From Aromatoleum aromaticum EbN1 (GTDB taxonomy: Bacteria > Pseudomonadota > Gammaproteobacteria > Burkholderiales > Rhodocyclaceae): a DNA stretch of 64,000 nucleotides. The notes under the pieces are model-generated. The model had not been told where the DNA came from. It worked only from the letters and a program-made list of their open reading frames with translations, and searched no databases. The stretch lies in assembly GCF_000025965.1 (NCBI RefSeq), contig NC_006513.1:682001-746000 (forward strand). Reading direction: 5' to 3'. Positions within the stretch are counted from its first letter, which is position 1, and every line of letters begins with the position of its first letter. Made by a program: the position numbers and the translations under genes. Below are positions 19,169 to 27,740 of the stretch, one piece after another.

Positions 19169-20433
19169 TTGAACGTCACCCTTTCCGGTTCGGGTTTGCA
19201 CTTGTCGAGTTTGCTGTACCACGGCATCAACAGGAAGAACGCGAAGTACAGCACCGAGCAGATCTGGGCCGCCAGGGTACGGCCCGGGGTCGGGGGCAGC
19301 ACGCCGAGGTAGCCGAGGATGAAGAACGCGACCAGGAACACTGCCAGGATCGCCTTGAACAGCCCGCCCTTGTAGCGGATCGACTTCACCGGGCTGCGAT
19401 CCAGCCAGGGCAGGAAGGCGATGATCACGACCGACGCCCCCATCGCGACGACGCCCCAGAACTTCGCGTCGACGCCGAACAGCGGGTACGTGACCGCGCG
19501 CAGGATCGAGTAGAACGGCGTGAAATACCACACCGGCGCGATGTGCAGCGGCGTCTTCAGCGGGTCGGCGGGGATGAAGTTGTTGTACTCGAGGAAGTAG
19601 CCGCCGCCCTCGGGCCAGAAGAACAGGATTGCCGAGAACACGATCAGGAAACCGACCACGCCCGCGATGTCCTTCACGGTGTAGTACGGGTGGAACGGAA
19701 TGCCGTCGAGCGGGATCCCGTTGGCGTCCTTTTTCTTCTTGATCTCGACACCGTCCGGATTGTTCGAGCCGACTTCGTGCAGCGCGACGATGTGCGCCAG
19801 CACCAGGCCGATCAGCACCAGCGGCACGGCGATCACGTGAAACGAGAAGAAGCGGTTCAGCGTCGCGTCGGACACCACGTAGTCGCCACGAATCACCAGC
19901 GACAGGTCCGGCCCGATCACGGGGATCGCGGAGAACAGGTTCACGATCACCTGCGCACCCCAGAACGACATCTGCCCCCACGGCAGCAGGTAGCCCATGA
20001 ACGCTTCGGCCATCAGCGCGAGGAAGATCAACGTGCCGAACACCCAGATCAGCTCGCGCGGCTTGCGATACGATCCGTACAGCAGCCCGCGGAACATGTG
20101 CAGGTAGACGACGATGAAGAACGCCGACGCCCCGGTCGAGTGCAGGTAGCGGATCAGCCAGCCGCCCGGCACTTCGCGCATGATGTATTCGACGCTGGCG
20201 AACGCGACGGGGATGCCGGACGCGTTCAGCGAAGCATCGGGCTTGTAGTGCATGACCAGGAAGATGCCGGTCACGATCTGGATCACCAGCACCAGGAGCG
20301 CGAGCGAACCGAAGAAGTACCAGAAATTGAAGTTCTTCGGCGCGTAATATTCCGACAGGTGCGCCTTCCAGGTCGACGTGAGCGGGAAGCGCGCGTCGAT
20401 CCAGTGCATCAGTTCTTGTGATTTTGTAGTCAT
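19165..20433 (-). CDS. petB: Cytochrome b of the bc1 complex
   Basis: Cytochrome b carries the two b hemes and the quinol oxidation and quinone reduction sites. It is a multi-spanning membrane protein of 422 residues. RYLHSTGASAFF and SFHVIAVPLVLI hold the heme-ligand histidines, and a PEGG-type variant (FWPEGGGYF) replaces the usual Qo PEWY motif region. It lies between petA (3 bases away) and petC (overlapping), all on the minus strand. Confidence 0.96.
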   Translation of the reverse strand: MTTKSQELMHWIDARFPLTSTWKAHLSEYYAPKNFNFWYFFGSLALLVLVIQIVTGIFLVMHYKPDASLNASGIPVAFASVEYIMREVPGGWLIRYLHSTGASAFFIVVYLHMFRGLLYGSYRKPRELIWVFGTLIFLALMAEAFMGYLLPWGQMSFWGAQVIVNLFSAIPVIGPDLSLVIRGDYVVSDATLNRFFSFHVIAVPLVLIGLVLAHIVALHEVGSNNPDGVEIKKKKDANGIPLDGIPFHPYYTVKDIAGVVGFLIVFSAILFFWPEGGGYFLEYNNFIPADPLKTPLHIAPVWYFTPFYSILRAVTYPLFGVDAKFWGVVAMGASVVIIAFLPWLDRSPVKSIRYKGGLFKAILAVFLVAFFILGYLGVLPPTPGRTLAAQICSVLYFAFFLLMPWYSKLDKCKPEPERVTFK

Positions 20434-20436
20434 CGC

Positions 20437-21030
20437 TTAGGCCTTTGCGTCGTCACCGATGAGAATCCGCGTATCCGCGAGGAACTTGTAGGGCGGAATC
20501 TCGAGATTGTCCGGCGCCGGCATGCTGCGATAGACGCGGCCGGCAAGGTCGAACAGGGAGCCGTGGCAGGGGCACAGGAAGCCGCCCGGCCAGTCGGGCC
20601 CGACGCCGCTTTCGGCACCGACCTTGAACTTGTCGCTCGGCGAACAGCCCAGGTGGGTGCAGATGCCGACCGCGACGAGGTATTCGGGGTTGATCGAACG
20701 ATGCTTGTTCTGCGCGTATTCCGGCTGCATCGGTTTTTCCGAAGCCGGATCGCTCACCAGCGGCTCGGTCTTTTCCAGCGACGCGAGCATTTCGGGCGTG
20801 CGCCGCAGGATCCACACCGGTTTGCCGCGCCACTCCACCGTCATCATCTCGCCCGGCGCAAGCTTGCCGATATCCGCTTCGACCGGGGCGCCTGCCGCCT
20901 TGGCTCGATCCGACGGCGTCAAGCTGGCAACGAACGGCACCGCCGTCGCGACCACTGCAACGCCACCGACCGCCGAGGTTGCGACAAGCAGTTGCCGACG
21001 GCCACTGTCCATCTTCTGATCCACGCTCAT
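20437..21030 (-). CDS. petA: Ubiquinol-cytochrome c reductase Rieske iron-sulfur subunit
   Basis: This is the Rieske protein of the bc1 complex. A Tat-type leader with SGRRQLL precedes a hydrophobic anchor (residues about 13-35). The [2Fe-2S] ligands are in CTHLGC and CPCHGS, both intact. The ATG at 21030 gives 197 residues beginning MSVDQKMDSGRR; the longer frame upstream is less likely because the leader would be displaced. It heads petABC. A TAGAAT -10-like element lies upstream without a clear -35. Confidence 0.96.
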   Translation of the reverse strand: MSVDQKMDSGRRQLLVATSAVGGVAVVATAVPFVASLTPSDRAKAAGAPVEADIGKLAPGEMMTVEWRGKPVWILRRTPEMLASLEKTEPLVSDPASEKPMQPEYAQNKHRSINPEYLVAVGICTHLGCSPSDKFKVGAESGVGPDWPGGFLCPCHGSLFDLAGRVYRSMPAPDNLEIPPYKFLADTRILIGDDAKA

Positions 21031-21219
21031 GACATCATTCCTGAAAAGAAAGCCATTTCCGGATACAAAAAAACTGCCGGATTCTATCAAACTGGCCGCA
21101 ACATAAAAAGCATAAAGCTCAAAGGTGTATTCGGATCATGTATTTAACATTGCACGCCGAGGCCCGGAACGGGGTGGCAAGGCGGCGTTTTATGCGCCGC
21201 AGCAGGCCGCTGCCGGGAA

Positions 21220-21813
21220 TCAGAGCGGGCGCCTCTCGACGAGCGCCTGGGCGATCGTGCCGGTGTCGGTGTGCTCGAGTTCGCCGCCCACCGGTACGCC
21301 CCGCGACAGGCGACTGACCCTGATGCCGCGCGCAGCGAGCAGCTCCGCGACGATGTGGGCCGTCGCCTCGCCTTCATTCGTGAAGTTCGTCGCGAGAATC
21401 ACTTCCTGCACGGTGCTGTCGGCGACGCGGGCGAGCAGCTTGTCGAACTTGAGCTCGCGCGGACCGATGCCATCGAGCGGCGACAGACGGCCCATGAGCA
21501 CGTAATACAGGCCGTTGTACGCATGGGTCTGCTCGATCACCGCGAGGTCGGCCGGCATTTCGACGACGCACAGCAGCGACGCGTCGCGCTGCGGGCTCGC
21601 GCAGCGCTGGCAGATCTCGGTTTCGGTGAAAGTGTTGCAGCGTTCGCAATGACGCAGCACCGCGAGCGCATTGCCGAGCGCCCGGGCAAGGCGTTCGGCG
21701 CCACGCTGGTCGCGCTGCAAAAGATGGTAGGCCATGCGCTGCGCGGACTTCGGCCCGACTCCGGGCAGGCCGCGCAACGCGTCGATCAGCTCGTCGAGAC
21801 TCGAAGGTGACAT
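21220..21813 (-). CDS. recR: Recombination mediator RecR
   Basis: RecR acts with RecF and RecO to load RecA onto gapped DNA. It has the N-terminal helix-hairpin-helix [14 protein letters not shown], a four-cysteine zinc finger (CERC and CQRC, about residues 57-72), a Toprim domain and the C-terminal [12 protein letters not shown]. Its 197 residues are normal. The start follows the ybaB stop without a gap, and the dnaX-ybaB-recR order is widely conserved. Confidence 0.97.
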   Translation of the reverse strand: MSPSSLDELIDALRGLPGVGPKSAQRMAYHLLQRDQRGAERLARALGNALAVLRHCERCNTFTETEICQRCASPQRDASLLCVVEMPADLAVIEQTHAYNGLYYVLMGRLSPLDGIGPRELKFDKLLARVADSTVQEVILATNFTNEGEATAHIVAELLAARGIRVSRLSRGVPVGGELEHTDTGTIAQALVERRPL

Positions 21814-22137
21814 TCAGAACGGCAGCTTCATCCCGGGCGGCAGGTTGAGGCCGGACGTGAAGCCCGCCATTTTCTCCTGCGTCGTCGTTTCCACGCGGCG
21901 CACTGCGTCATTGACAGCGGCCGCGAGGAGATCCTCGAGCATTTCCTTGTCGTCCATCACCGAGTCGTCGATCGTCACCCGGCGCACGTCGTACTTGCAG
22001 GTCATCAGCACCTTGACCATTCCGGCGCCCGACTGCCCCTCGACTTCGACCGAGGCCAGCTGGTCCTGCATCTTCTTCATGTTTTCCTGCATCTGCTGGG
22101 CCTGTTTCATCAGCCCGGCAATTCCGCCTTTCATCAT
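21814..22137 (-). CDS. YbaB/EbfC nucleoid-associated protein
   Basis: This small DNA-binding protein of 107 residues has the family opening [17 protein letters not shown] and the coiled helix plus beta-sheet layout typical of YbaB/EbfC dimers. It ends in the conserved [11 protein letters not shown]. Adjacent ATGs at 22137 and 22134 are both possible starts. It sits between dnaX (24 bases) and recR (abutting). Confidence 0.95.
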   Translation of the reverse strand: MMKGGIAGLMKQAQQMQENMKKMQDQLASVEVEGQSGAGMVKVLMTCKYDVRRVTIDDSVMDDKEMLEDLLAAAVNDAVRRVETTTQEKMAGFTSGLNLPPGMKLPF

Positions 22138-22161
22138 CGCCAGATTCTCCGCAAGAGGAAT

Positions 22162-24141
22162 TCAAAGTGGTCTTACCGACGCTTCCACGAGGGACGCGTC
22201 GAATCGTTCGATCAGTTCACGCACGAAAGGGTCGCTCTCGAGCGCCGCCACGGCCTCGATGTGCCGCGCCCGTTTTTCTGCCTGGTCGCGCTGCGCCGGG
22301 GTTTCGCCGGCGATCGCGCCGGTCTCGATCCTGAGCCGCAGCGGAGCGCCATACTGCGCCGCAAGCGCGTCCTGCAGGCGGTCGAGGAGTCCCGGATTCA
22401 TGCCCAGCAAATGGCGATGGGTTTCGGACAACCGAAGGTTCACCACACCTTCGACAAATCCGATCCATTCGCAGTGCTGCGCGAGTTCCCGCATCATTCC
22501 GCCAAGGCCCAGCACGCGCAGGATCGCATGCCATTCGCCGGCAGCGAAAGCCGATCCGATGTCGAGCCCTGTCGTGCCCGGTGACGCAACTGTGGCTTCC
22601 GGCTGCTCGGCGCGCCGCGGAACAGCACTTCCGGGGGCCGTCGCGCTTCGTGCCGGCGGCCGCTCGACCTCCGCGTCGCTTGGGCGCACGGGCGCCGGCG
22701 CGGCCGAGGAGGCAGGTTGCGGCACCGATGTTTCGCCGGCGAACGCCTCCGGCGGCAGATCTTCCCATGGAGGAACGGAGTTCGATGGTTCGATCGGACT
22801 TTCGGCGACCGCCACCGCACTGCCGGGCGTCGACAAACGCCTCCCGGCTTCGGCAATCGCGCGTTCGCGTGGCAGATGCTCCGCGGGGATTACCTTTGCC
22901 GCCGGGGATCTTGCTGCCGGCGCCGCGTCGCGCGGCGCCCCCGATGCCGTCGCCCGTGCTGTGAGGCTCGCAGCCGGCTGTGGCGACGGGGAGATGACAC
23001 GCGCCCGACCCGCCCCCCCTCCGCCTGCCGCGTCGCCGGGACTGCCGAGCGCCACCGGCTGCTCGGGGCGAAATGCGTGCAGGCGCAGCAGGCTCATAGT
23101 GAAGCCCGCATAGTCGTCCGGCGCCAGCGACAGTTCGTCGCGGCCGTGGATGGCGATCTGGTAGGCGAGTTGCAGGAACTCGGCGTCGAAGGCCTCGGCA
23201 TACGGCGCGAGACGTTGACGTTCCGCCTCGTCGGCGATCGCCGCCGGGGCGAACTGCACGAGCGCGATGCGGTGCAGCAGCGAGGCGAGCGCCTGCAACG
23301 CCGCGTCGAACGACAGGCTGCGCGCCTCCATGCGGTCGGCCACGGCGAGCATCCCGGCGACGTCGCCCGCAGCCAGCGCGTCGAGCACCGCGTACAGATG
23401 ATCGTCGCCGACCGTACCGAGCATGTGCGAGACCTGCTCTTCCTCGACGCGCCCAGAACCGTGCGCGATCGCCTGGTCGAGCAGCGACAGCGCATCGCGC
23501 ATCGAGCCGTTGGCGGCCTTGGCGAGATGGCGCAGTGCGGGCGCTTCGAAGGGCACGCCCTCGGCCTCGAGAATGCCGCCGAGATGGTCGATGATGTGCC
23601 CCGGCGGCATCTGCTTGAGGTTGAACTGCAGGCAGCGGGAGAGCACTGTCACCGGGATTTTCTGCGGATCCGTCGTCGCGAGGATGAACTTGACGTGTTC
23701 GGGAGGCTCTTCGAGCGTTTTCAGCATCGCGTTGAACGCATGCCCGGTCAGCATGTGGACTTCGTCGATCATGTAGACCTTGTAGCGCCCCTGCACCGGT
23801 GCATACACCGCCTTGTCGAGCAGCGCAGCCATGTCCTCGACGCCGCGGTTCGAAGCGGCATCCATCTCGACGTAGTCGGGAAAACGGTCCGCGTCGATCG
23901 CGCGGCAGGCCGCGCAGGTGCCGCAGGGTTCGGGCGTAACGCCGGTCTCGCAGTTCAGCGCTTTGGCGAGAATGCGCGAAATGGTCGTCTTGCCGACGCC
24001 GCGCGTGCCCGTGAACAGCCACGCGTGGTGCAGCCGACCGGTGGCGAGCGCATGGCTGAGCGCCCGGACGACGTGTTCCTGGCCGACCAGCGTCGCGAAA
24101 TTCTTCGGGCGCCACTTGCGGGCGAGAACCTGATAGCTCAT
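22162..24141 (-). CDS. dnaX: DNA polymerase III subunits tau/gamma
   Basis: DnaX is the AAA+ clamp-loader motor that also organises the replisome. Walker A GTRGVGKTT lies near residue 45, the zinc-binding cysteines are in CGTCAAC, the Walker B segment includes MIDEVHML, and the sensor 1 region is FILATTDPQKIP. After about residue 370 comes a Pro/Ala-rich linker and the tau-specific C-terminal domain. At 659 residues it encodes tau. I saw no A6G-type slippery run, so programmed frameshifting to gamma is not supported. Confidence 0.96.
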   Translation of the reverse strand: MSYQVLARKWRPKNFATLVGQEHVVRALSHALATGRLHHAWLFTGTRGVGKTTISRILAKALNCETGVTPEPCGTCAACRAIDADRFPDYVEMDAASNRGVEDMAALLDKAVYAPVQGRYKVYMIDEVHMLTGHAFNAMLKTLEEPPEHVKFILATTDPQKIPVTVLSRCLQFNLKQMPPGHIIDHLGGILEAEGVPFEAPALRHLAKAANGSMRDALSLLDQAIAHGSGRVEEEQVSHMLGTVGDDHLYAVLDALAAGDVAGMLAVADRMEARSLSFDAALQALASLLHRIALVQFAPAAIADEAERQRLAPYAEAFDAEFLQLAYQIAIHGRDELSLAPDDYAGFTMSLLRLHAFRPEQPVALGSPGDAAGGGGAGRARVISPSPQPAASLTARATASGAPRDAAPAARSPAAKVIPAEHLPRERAIAEAGRRLSTPGSAVAVAESPIEPSNSVPPWEDLPPEAFAGETSVPQPASSAAPAPVRPSDAEVERPPARSATAPGSAVPRRAEQPEATVASPGTTGLDIGSAFAAGEWHAILRVLGLGGMMRELAQHCEWIGFVEGVVNLRLSETHRHLLGMNPGLLDRLQDALAAQYGAPLRLRIETGAIAGETPAQRDQAEKRARHIEAVAALESDPFVRELIERFDASLVEASVRPL

Positions 24142-24240
24142 GGCAGGATTCTAGCAGAGCGGCCCTCGTCGCGCGGCGCCGCCGCCCCATGGACAGGGCG
24201 CACCCCGGCCTGAAACGGGCGCCGCCGGCCCCAATGAGCC

Positions 24241-24270
24241 GAAGGGCGTCTTCATCGGAAGACGCCCTTC
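24241..24270. terminator. Perfect 13-bp inverted repeat after the SRP RNA gene
   Basis: GAAGGGCGTCTTC (24241-24253), loop ATCG, then its exact complement (24258-24270). It lies 16 bases past the 3' end of ffs on the minus strand. No T-run follows, so it may be a processing or weak termination structure. Confidence 0.55.
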
Positions 24271-24285
24271 GCGCGATTGTTCGGG

Positions 24286-24385
<100 letters not shown>

Positions 24386-24525
24386 GGCCGCAATTGTACC
24401 AGCTTACGGCGGGCAGCACCCGGCGGTTGATCTCCTCGAGGAAACTCCGCCGGCTCGGCTCCGGACATGAAAACGGCGGGTTGCCCCGCCGTCCGCACTT
24501 GCCTTTTGGCGTTACCTGGCGTTGA

Positions 24526-26217
24526 TCAGCCCTTCAGCTCCGGGAAGTCCTCTTCGAAGAACTCCAGCGCACCGCGCACTGTCGAGGCGTCCTTGCCCTG
24601 TTCGCTCCTGCGCAGCTCGATGCGCCTGATCTTGCCCGAGATGGTCTTCGGCAGATCGGAGAACTCGATGCGGCGGATGCGCTTGTACGGTGCGAGCTTG
24701 TCGCGCGTGAAAGCGAAGATGTCCTTCGCGAGCTCCTTGCCAGCCTCGAAGCCCGGCGCGAGGATCACGTAGGCTTTCGGCACTGCGAGGCGCACCGGAT
24801 CCGGACTCGGCACAACTGCCGCCTCGGCAACCGCGGGGTGCTCGATCAGCACCGATTCGAGCTCGAACGGGCTGATGCGGTAGTCCGACGCCTTGAACAC
24901 GTCGTCGGCGCGGCCGACGTAGGTGATGTAGCCATCGGCGTCGATGCTCGCGACGTCCCCGGTGTGGTAGTGACCGTTGCGCATGACCTCGCTGGTCTTC
25001 TCGGCGTCACCGGCGTAGCCGAGCATCAGCCCGACCGGACGCTTCGCAAGCACCAGCGACACTTCGCCCTCTTCGGCCGGCTTGTCGTCGGCGTCGAGCA
25101 GCGCGATCGTGTAGCCGGGCAATGGCCGACCCATCGAACCGGGTTTGAGAACCTGTCCCGGCGTGTTGCCGATCTGGCACGTCGTCTCGGTCTGGCCGAA
25201 GCCGTCGCGGATCGTAATGCCCCACGCCTTTTTCACCTGGTCGATGACTTCAGGGTTGAGCGGCTCGCCGGCGCCGATCAGTTCGCGCAGGTTCGTCTTC
25301 ACCGACGCGAGGTCCTGCTGGATCAGCATGCGCCACACCGTCGGAGGCGCGCACATCGTCGTGATCTCGTATTTCACCAACACGTCGAGCAGCGCGCGCG
25401 CGTTGAAGCGGTTGTAGTTGTACAGGAACACGCAGGCACCGGCGTTCCACGGCGCGAAGAAGCAGCTCCACGCGTGCTTCGCCCAGCCCGGCGAGCTGAT
25501 GTTCATGTGACGGTCGCCGGGCTGCAGGCCGATCCAGTACATTGTTGACAGGTGGCCGACCGGGTAGGACTGATGGCTGTGCTCGACGAGCTTCGGCTTC
25601 GACGTCGTGCCGGACGTGAAATACAGCAGCAGCGGATCGGTGGCGCGGGTGACGCCTTCCGGCGCGAATTCGGGCGACGCCGCGTACGCCTCCTCGAGCG
25701 AGAGCCAGCCGCCGGTCGCGCCGCCGACGCTGATGCGCGTGTAGTCGCCGGGAAGTTCCGCGAACTTGTCAGTGTGGGCCTTGCCGATGACGACGTGCCT
25801 GACCTGGCCGCGGTCGAGGCGGTCGAGCAGATCTTCGGGCGTCAGCAAGGTGGTCGCCGGGATCACGACGGCGCCGAGCTTGATCGCCGCGAGCATCGTT
25901 TCCCACAGCGGCACTTCGTTGCCGAGCATGATCAGGATGCGGTCGCCGCGCACGACGCCTTGGCTGCGCAGCCAGTTCGCGACGCGGTTCGAGCGCGCCG
26001 ACATCTCGGCGAACGACAGCTTCGCCTCTTGCCCGTCCTCCTCGACGATCCACAGCGCGGGCTTGTCGTTGCCCTGCGCCATCGTGTCGAAGTAGTCCAG
26101 CGCCCAGTTGAATTCGGTCAGCTGCGGCCACTGGAAGCCGGCGTACGCGGTGGCGTAGTCGGTCCGGTTGGCCAGCAGGAAATCCCGCGCTTTCAGAAAC
26201 CCGGCAACTGCAGTCAT
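24526..26217 (-). CDS. AMP-forming acyl-CoA synthetase (medium-chain type)
   Basis: This 563-residue adenylate-forming ligase should activate a carboxylic acid to its CoA thioester via an acyl-AMP. Motifs are intact: the P-loop-like YFTSGTTSKPK, the GFGQTETT segment, the YHTGDVA hinge-region aspartate, and the C-terminal catalytic Lys in PKTISGKIRR. The ATG at 26217 has AAAGGAGAG upstream; the open frame further on is a shadow. The substrate cannot be read from sequence; fatty or aromatic acids are both plausible in this group. It is a single gene divergent from the GDSL hydrolase, with a perfect 20-bp palindrome about 180 bases upstream. Confidence 0.88.
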   Translation of the reverse strand: MTAVAGFLKARDFLLANRTDYATAYAGFQWPQLTEFNWALDYFDTMAQGNDKPALWIVEEDGQEAKLSFAEMSARSNRVANWLRSQGVVRGDRILIMLGNEVPLWETMLAAIKLGAVVIPATTLLTPEDLLDRLDRGQVRHVVIGKAHTDKFAELPGDYTRISVGGATGGWLSLEEAYAASPEFAPEGVTRATDPLLLYFTSGTTSKPKLVEHSHQSYPVGHLSTMYWIGLQPGDRHMNISSPGWAKHAWSCFFAPWNAGACVFLYNYNRFNARALLDVLVKYEITTMCAPPTVWRMLIQQDLASVKTNLRELIGAGEPLNPEVIDQVKKAWGITIRDGFGQTETTCQIGNTPGQVLKPGSMGRPLPGYTIALLDADDKPAEEGEVSLVLAKRPVGLMLGYAGDAEKTSEVMRNGHYHTGDVASIDADGYITYVGRADDVFKASDYRISPFELESVLIEHPAVAEAAVVPSPDPVRLAVPKAYVILAPGFEAGKELAKDIFAFTRDKLAPYKRIRRIEFSDLPKTISGKIRRIELRRSEQGKDASTVRGALEFFEEDFPELKG

Positions 26218-26397
26218 GTGCTCTCCTTTCCCATATGCAACGCCGCGGACGCCCGTCCGCGACGCGTGTTGTACGCCGGCTCGCAATCCCGGGCTGCCGT
26301 CGCCCCGCGACAGGCGCGGCGAAGAAGCGGGGGAACAGTCCGCTGCTGGCGGAGTAATTGAAATCCGGCAATCACGAAAGATCGCCGGGCAGTATTG

Positions 26398-26417
26398 TGA
26401 CGTTGACGTCAACGTCA
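26398..26417. promoter_or_regulatory. Perfect 20-bp palindrome, likely operator
   Basis: TGACGTTGACGTCAACGTCA is identical to its reverse complement; a further ATTG...CAAT pair flanks it with a 2-base offset. Its position upstream of an acyl-CoA synthetase suggests a dimeric repressor of acid or amino-acid catabolism. The ACGT-centred half-sites recall MerR-type LiuR operators from memory, but this is not established. Confidence 0.55.
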
Positions 26418-26601
26418 TGCAATCACCTCTCGACGGTAGCGTGACCGGACTCCAGCCGACCCCCGCTTCCCGGCCCCTGCTTTCTGTTCATTCGGCATAT
26501 CGATCAATGCAGATCGGAAAACGTCGAAAAATTTTACAGTCCATTGGGCGGGCAATCTAAACGCCTGCAGCCTTCCCTTTTTAAACAGTAGTTTAGATTC
26601 G

Positions 26602-26618
26602 CAGGAATGCCCCTTGCT
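26602..26618 (+). promoter_or_regulatory. Candidate sigma54 promoter of the GDSL/PEP-CTERM gene
   Basis: CAGGAATGCCCCTTGCT has GG and GC exactly 10 bases apart with an intact TTGCT. Transcription would begin near 26630, just ahead of the ATG at 26661 and past the in-frame codon at 26607, so it also supports the later start. Confidence 0.4.
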
Positions 26619-26660
26619 GCCTTATCGAGCGACTCATCATCGGCGCGCCACGAGGGCTTC

Positions 26661-27740
26661 ATGCACATGTCCAGCGTCCTCAGATCCATGCTTTTGCTCG
26701 CGCTGGCTCCCGTCACGGCCCTCGCGGCGCCTTTCAGCAATATCTATTTCTTCGGCGACAGCCTGTCGGACACCGGCAACGATTTCCTCCTCAGCAGCGC
26801 AATCCATGCGGGCGATCCGAGTTTTCCTATCGTCCCCGATCCGATCGGCTACCCCGCTTCCGGACAATTCTCGAACGGCCCGGTCTATTCGGAACTCTTC
26901 GCGAGCCGGCTCGGTTTCGACGTGCAGCCGTCGCGGCTCGGCGGGACGAACTACGCTTATGGCGGCGCCGGGACCGGTTCGGTCATCCTGCCGTTCTCGT
27001 CGAGCTTCAGCGAGCAAGTACAGCAATACGTTGAGGCGCCCGGGGCTGCGGACCCGGGCGCGCTCTACGTGCTCTTCATCGGATCGAACGATGTAGAGGA
27101 TATTTTGGCGGGGGCGCCGCCAGCCGCGACGATCGAAGCCGCGATCGGCCGGATCGGCATGGCCGTCGAGGCCCTTGCGCTCGAAGGAGTGGGTCATTTC
27201 CTGATTCCCAACGTTCCCGATCTCGGGCTCGTGCCGGCCACCACCGGGAACGGCGCGATTGCGCGAAACGAGGAGGCTACCGCTGCGAGCCTCGCGTTCA
27301 ACACTGCGCTCGCCGCGTTGCTCGACAGCCTGGGCCACCTCGACCTCCGGACTTTCGACACGTTCGCGCTGCTCAACGATGCAGTCATGAATCCTTCGAC
27401 CTATGGCCTGACGGACGCGCAGCACTGGTGTCAGCGCGAGACCGGCATCGCGGCGGACGGCCAACCGCTATACGAGCTGCTGTGCAGCGAGGCCGAAGCC
27501 GACCGTCATCTCTTCTGGGATTACACCCACCCGACGACCGCCGGCCACCGCGTCCTTGCCGACGCGCTGTTCGCGGCACTCCAGATCCCGGAACCGGGAA
27601 CGTTCGCGTTGCTGCTCGCGGCCCTCGGCGCGGCGTCGCTCGCGCGTCGCGCCAGTTCGTCGCAAGCCGCCGCCCCCAGGGCGCAAGCGCGGGCGCCGCG
27701 CTTCAGGCTGCGCGCTGCCCCGCCGCGACGAGCCGCCTGA
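26661..27740 (+). CDS. GDSL-family lipase/esterase with PEP-CTERM sorting signal
   Basis: This is a secreted SGNH/GDSL hydrolase of 359 residues from the ATG at 26661, with a signal peptide to about residue 23. The catalytic Ser34 is in GDSLSDTGN, block III is GSND, and the catalytic Asp/His pair is in DYTHPT. The C-terminus carries IPEPGTFALLLAALG followed by ARR, the PEP-CTERM motif, membrane helix and basic cluster recognised by exosortase. About 30 further Ala/Arg/Pro-rich residues follow the basic cluster, which is unusual. The last 38 bases overlap the 3' end of the convergent nasA. Substrate is unknown; an ester or lipid at the cell surface is likely. Confidence 0.88.
   Translation: MHMSSVLRSMLLLALAPVTALAAPFSNIYFFGDSLSDTGNDFLLSSAIHAGDPSFPIVPDPIGYPASGQFSNGPVYSELFASRLGFDVQPSRLGGTNYAYGGAGTGSVILPFSSSFSEQVQQYVEAPGAADPGALYVLFIGSNDVEDILAGAPPAATIEAAIGRIGMAVEALALEGVGHFLIPNVPDLGLVPATTGNGAIARNEEATAASLAFNTALAALLDSLGHLDLRTFDTFALLNDAVMNPSTYGLTDAQHWCQRETGIAADGQPLYELLCSEAEADRHLFWDYTHPTTAGHRVLADALFAALQIPEPGTFALLLAALGAASLARRASSSQAAAPRAQARAPRFRLRAAPPRRAA

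Larger units (their letters stand above)
26218..26660. other. 443-bp divergent control region
   Basis: The region lies between the acyl-CoA synthetase and the GDSL/PEP-CTERM gene. It holds a 20-bp palindrome (26398-26417) and a candidate sigma54 element for the rightward gene (26602-26618), with an AT-rich stretch around 26570-26600. No gene was recognised. Confidence 0.6.

Noticed and set aside
22162..24141. Programmed frameshift in dnaX
   Set aside because: No A6G-like slippery sequence was found in the coding strand, so a gamma form cannot be supported.
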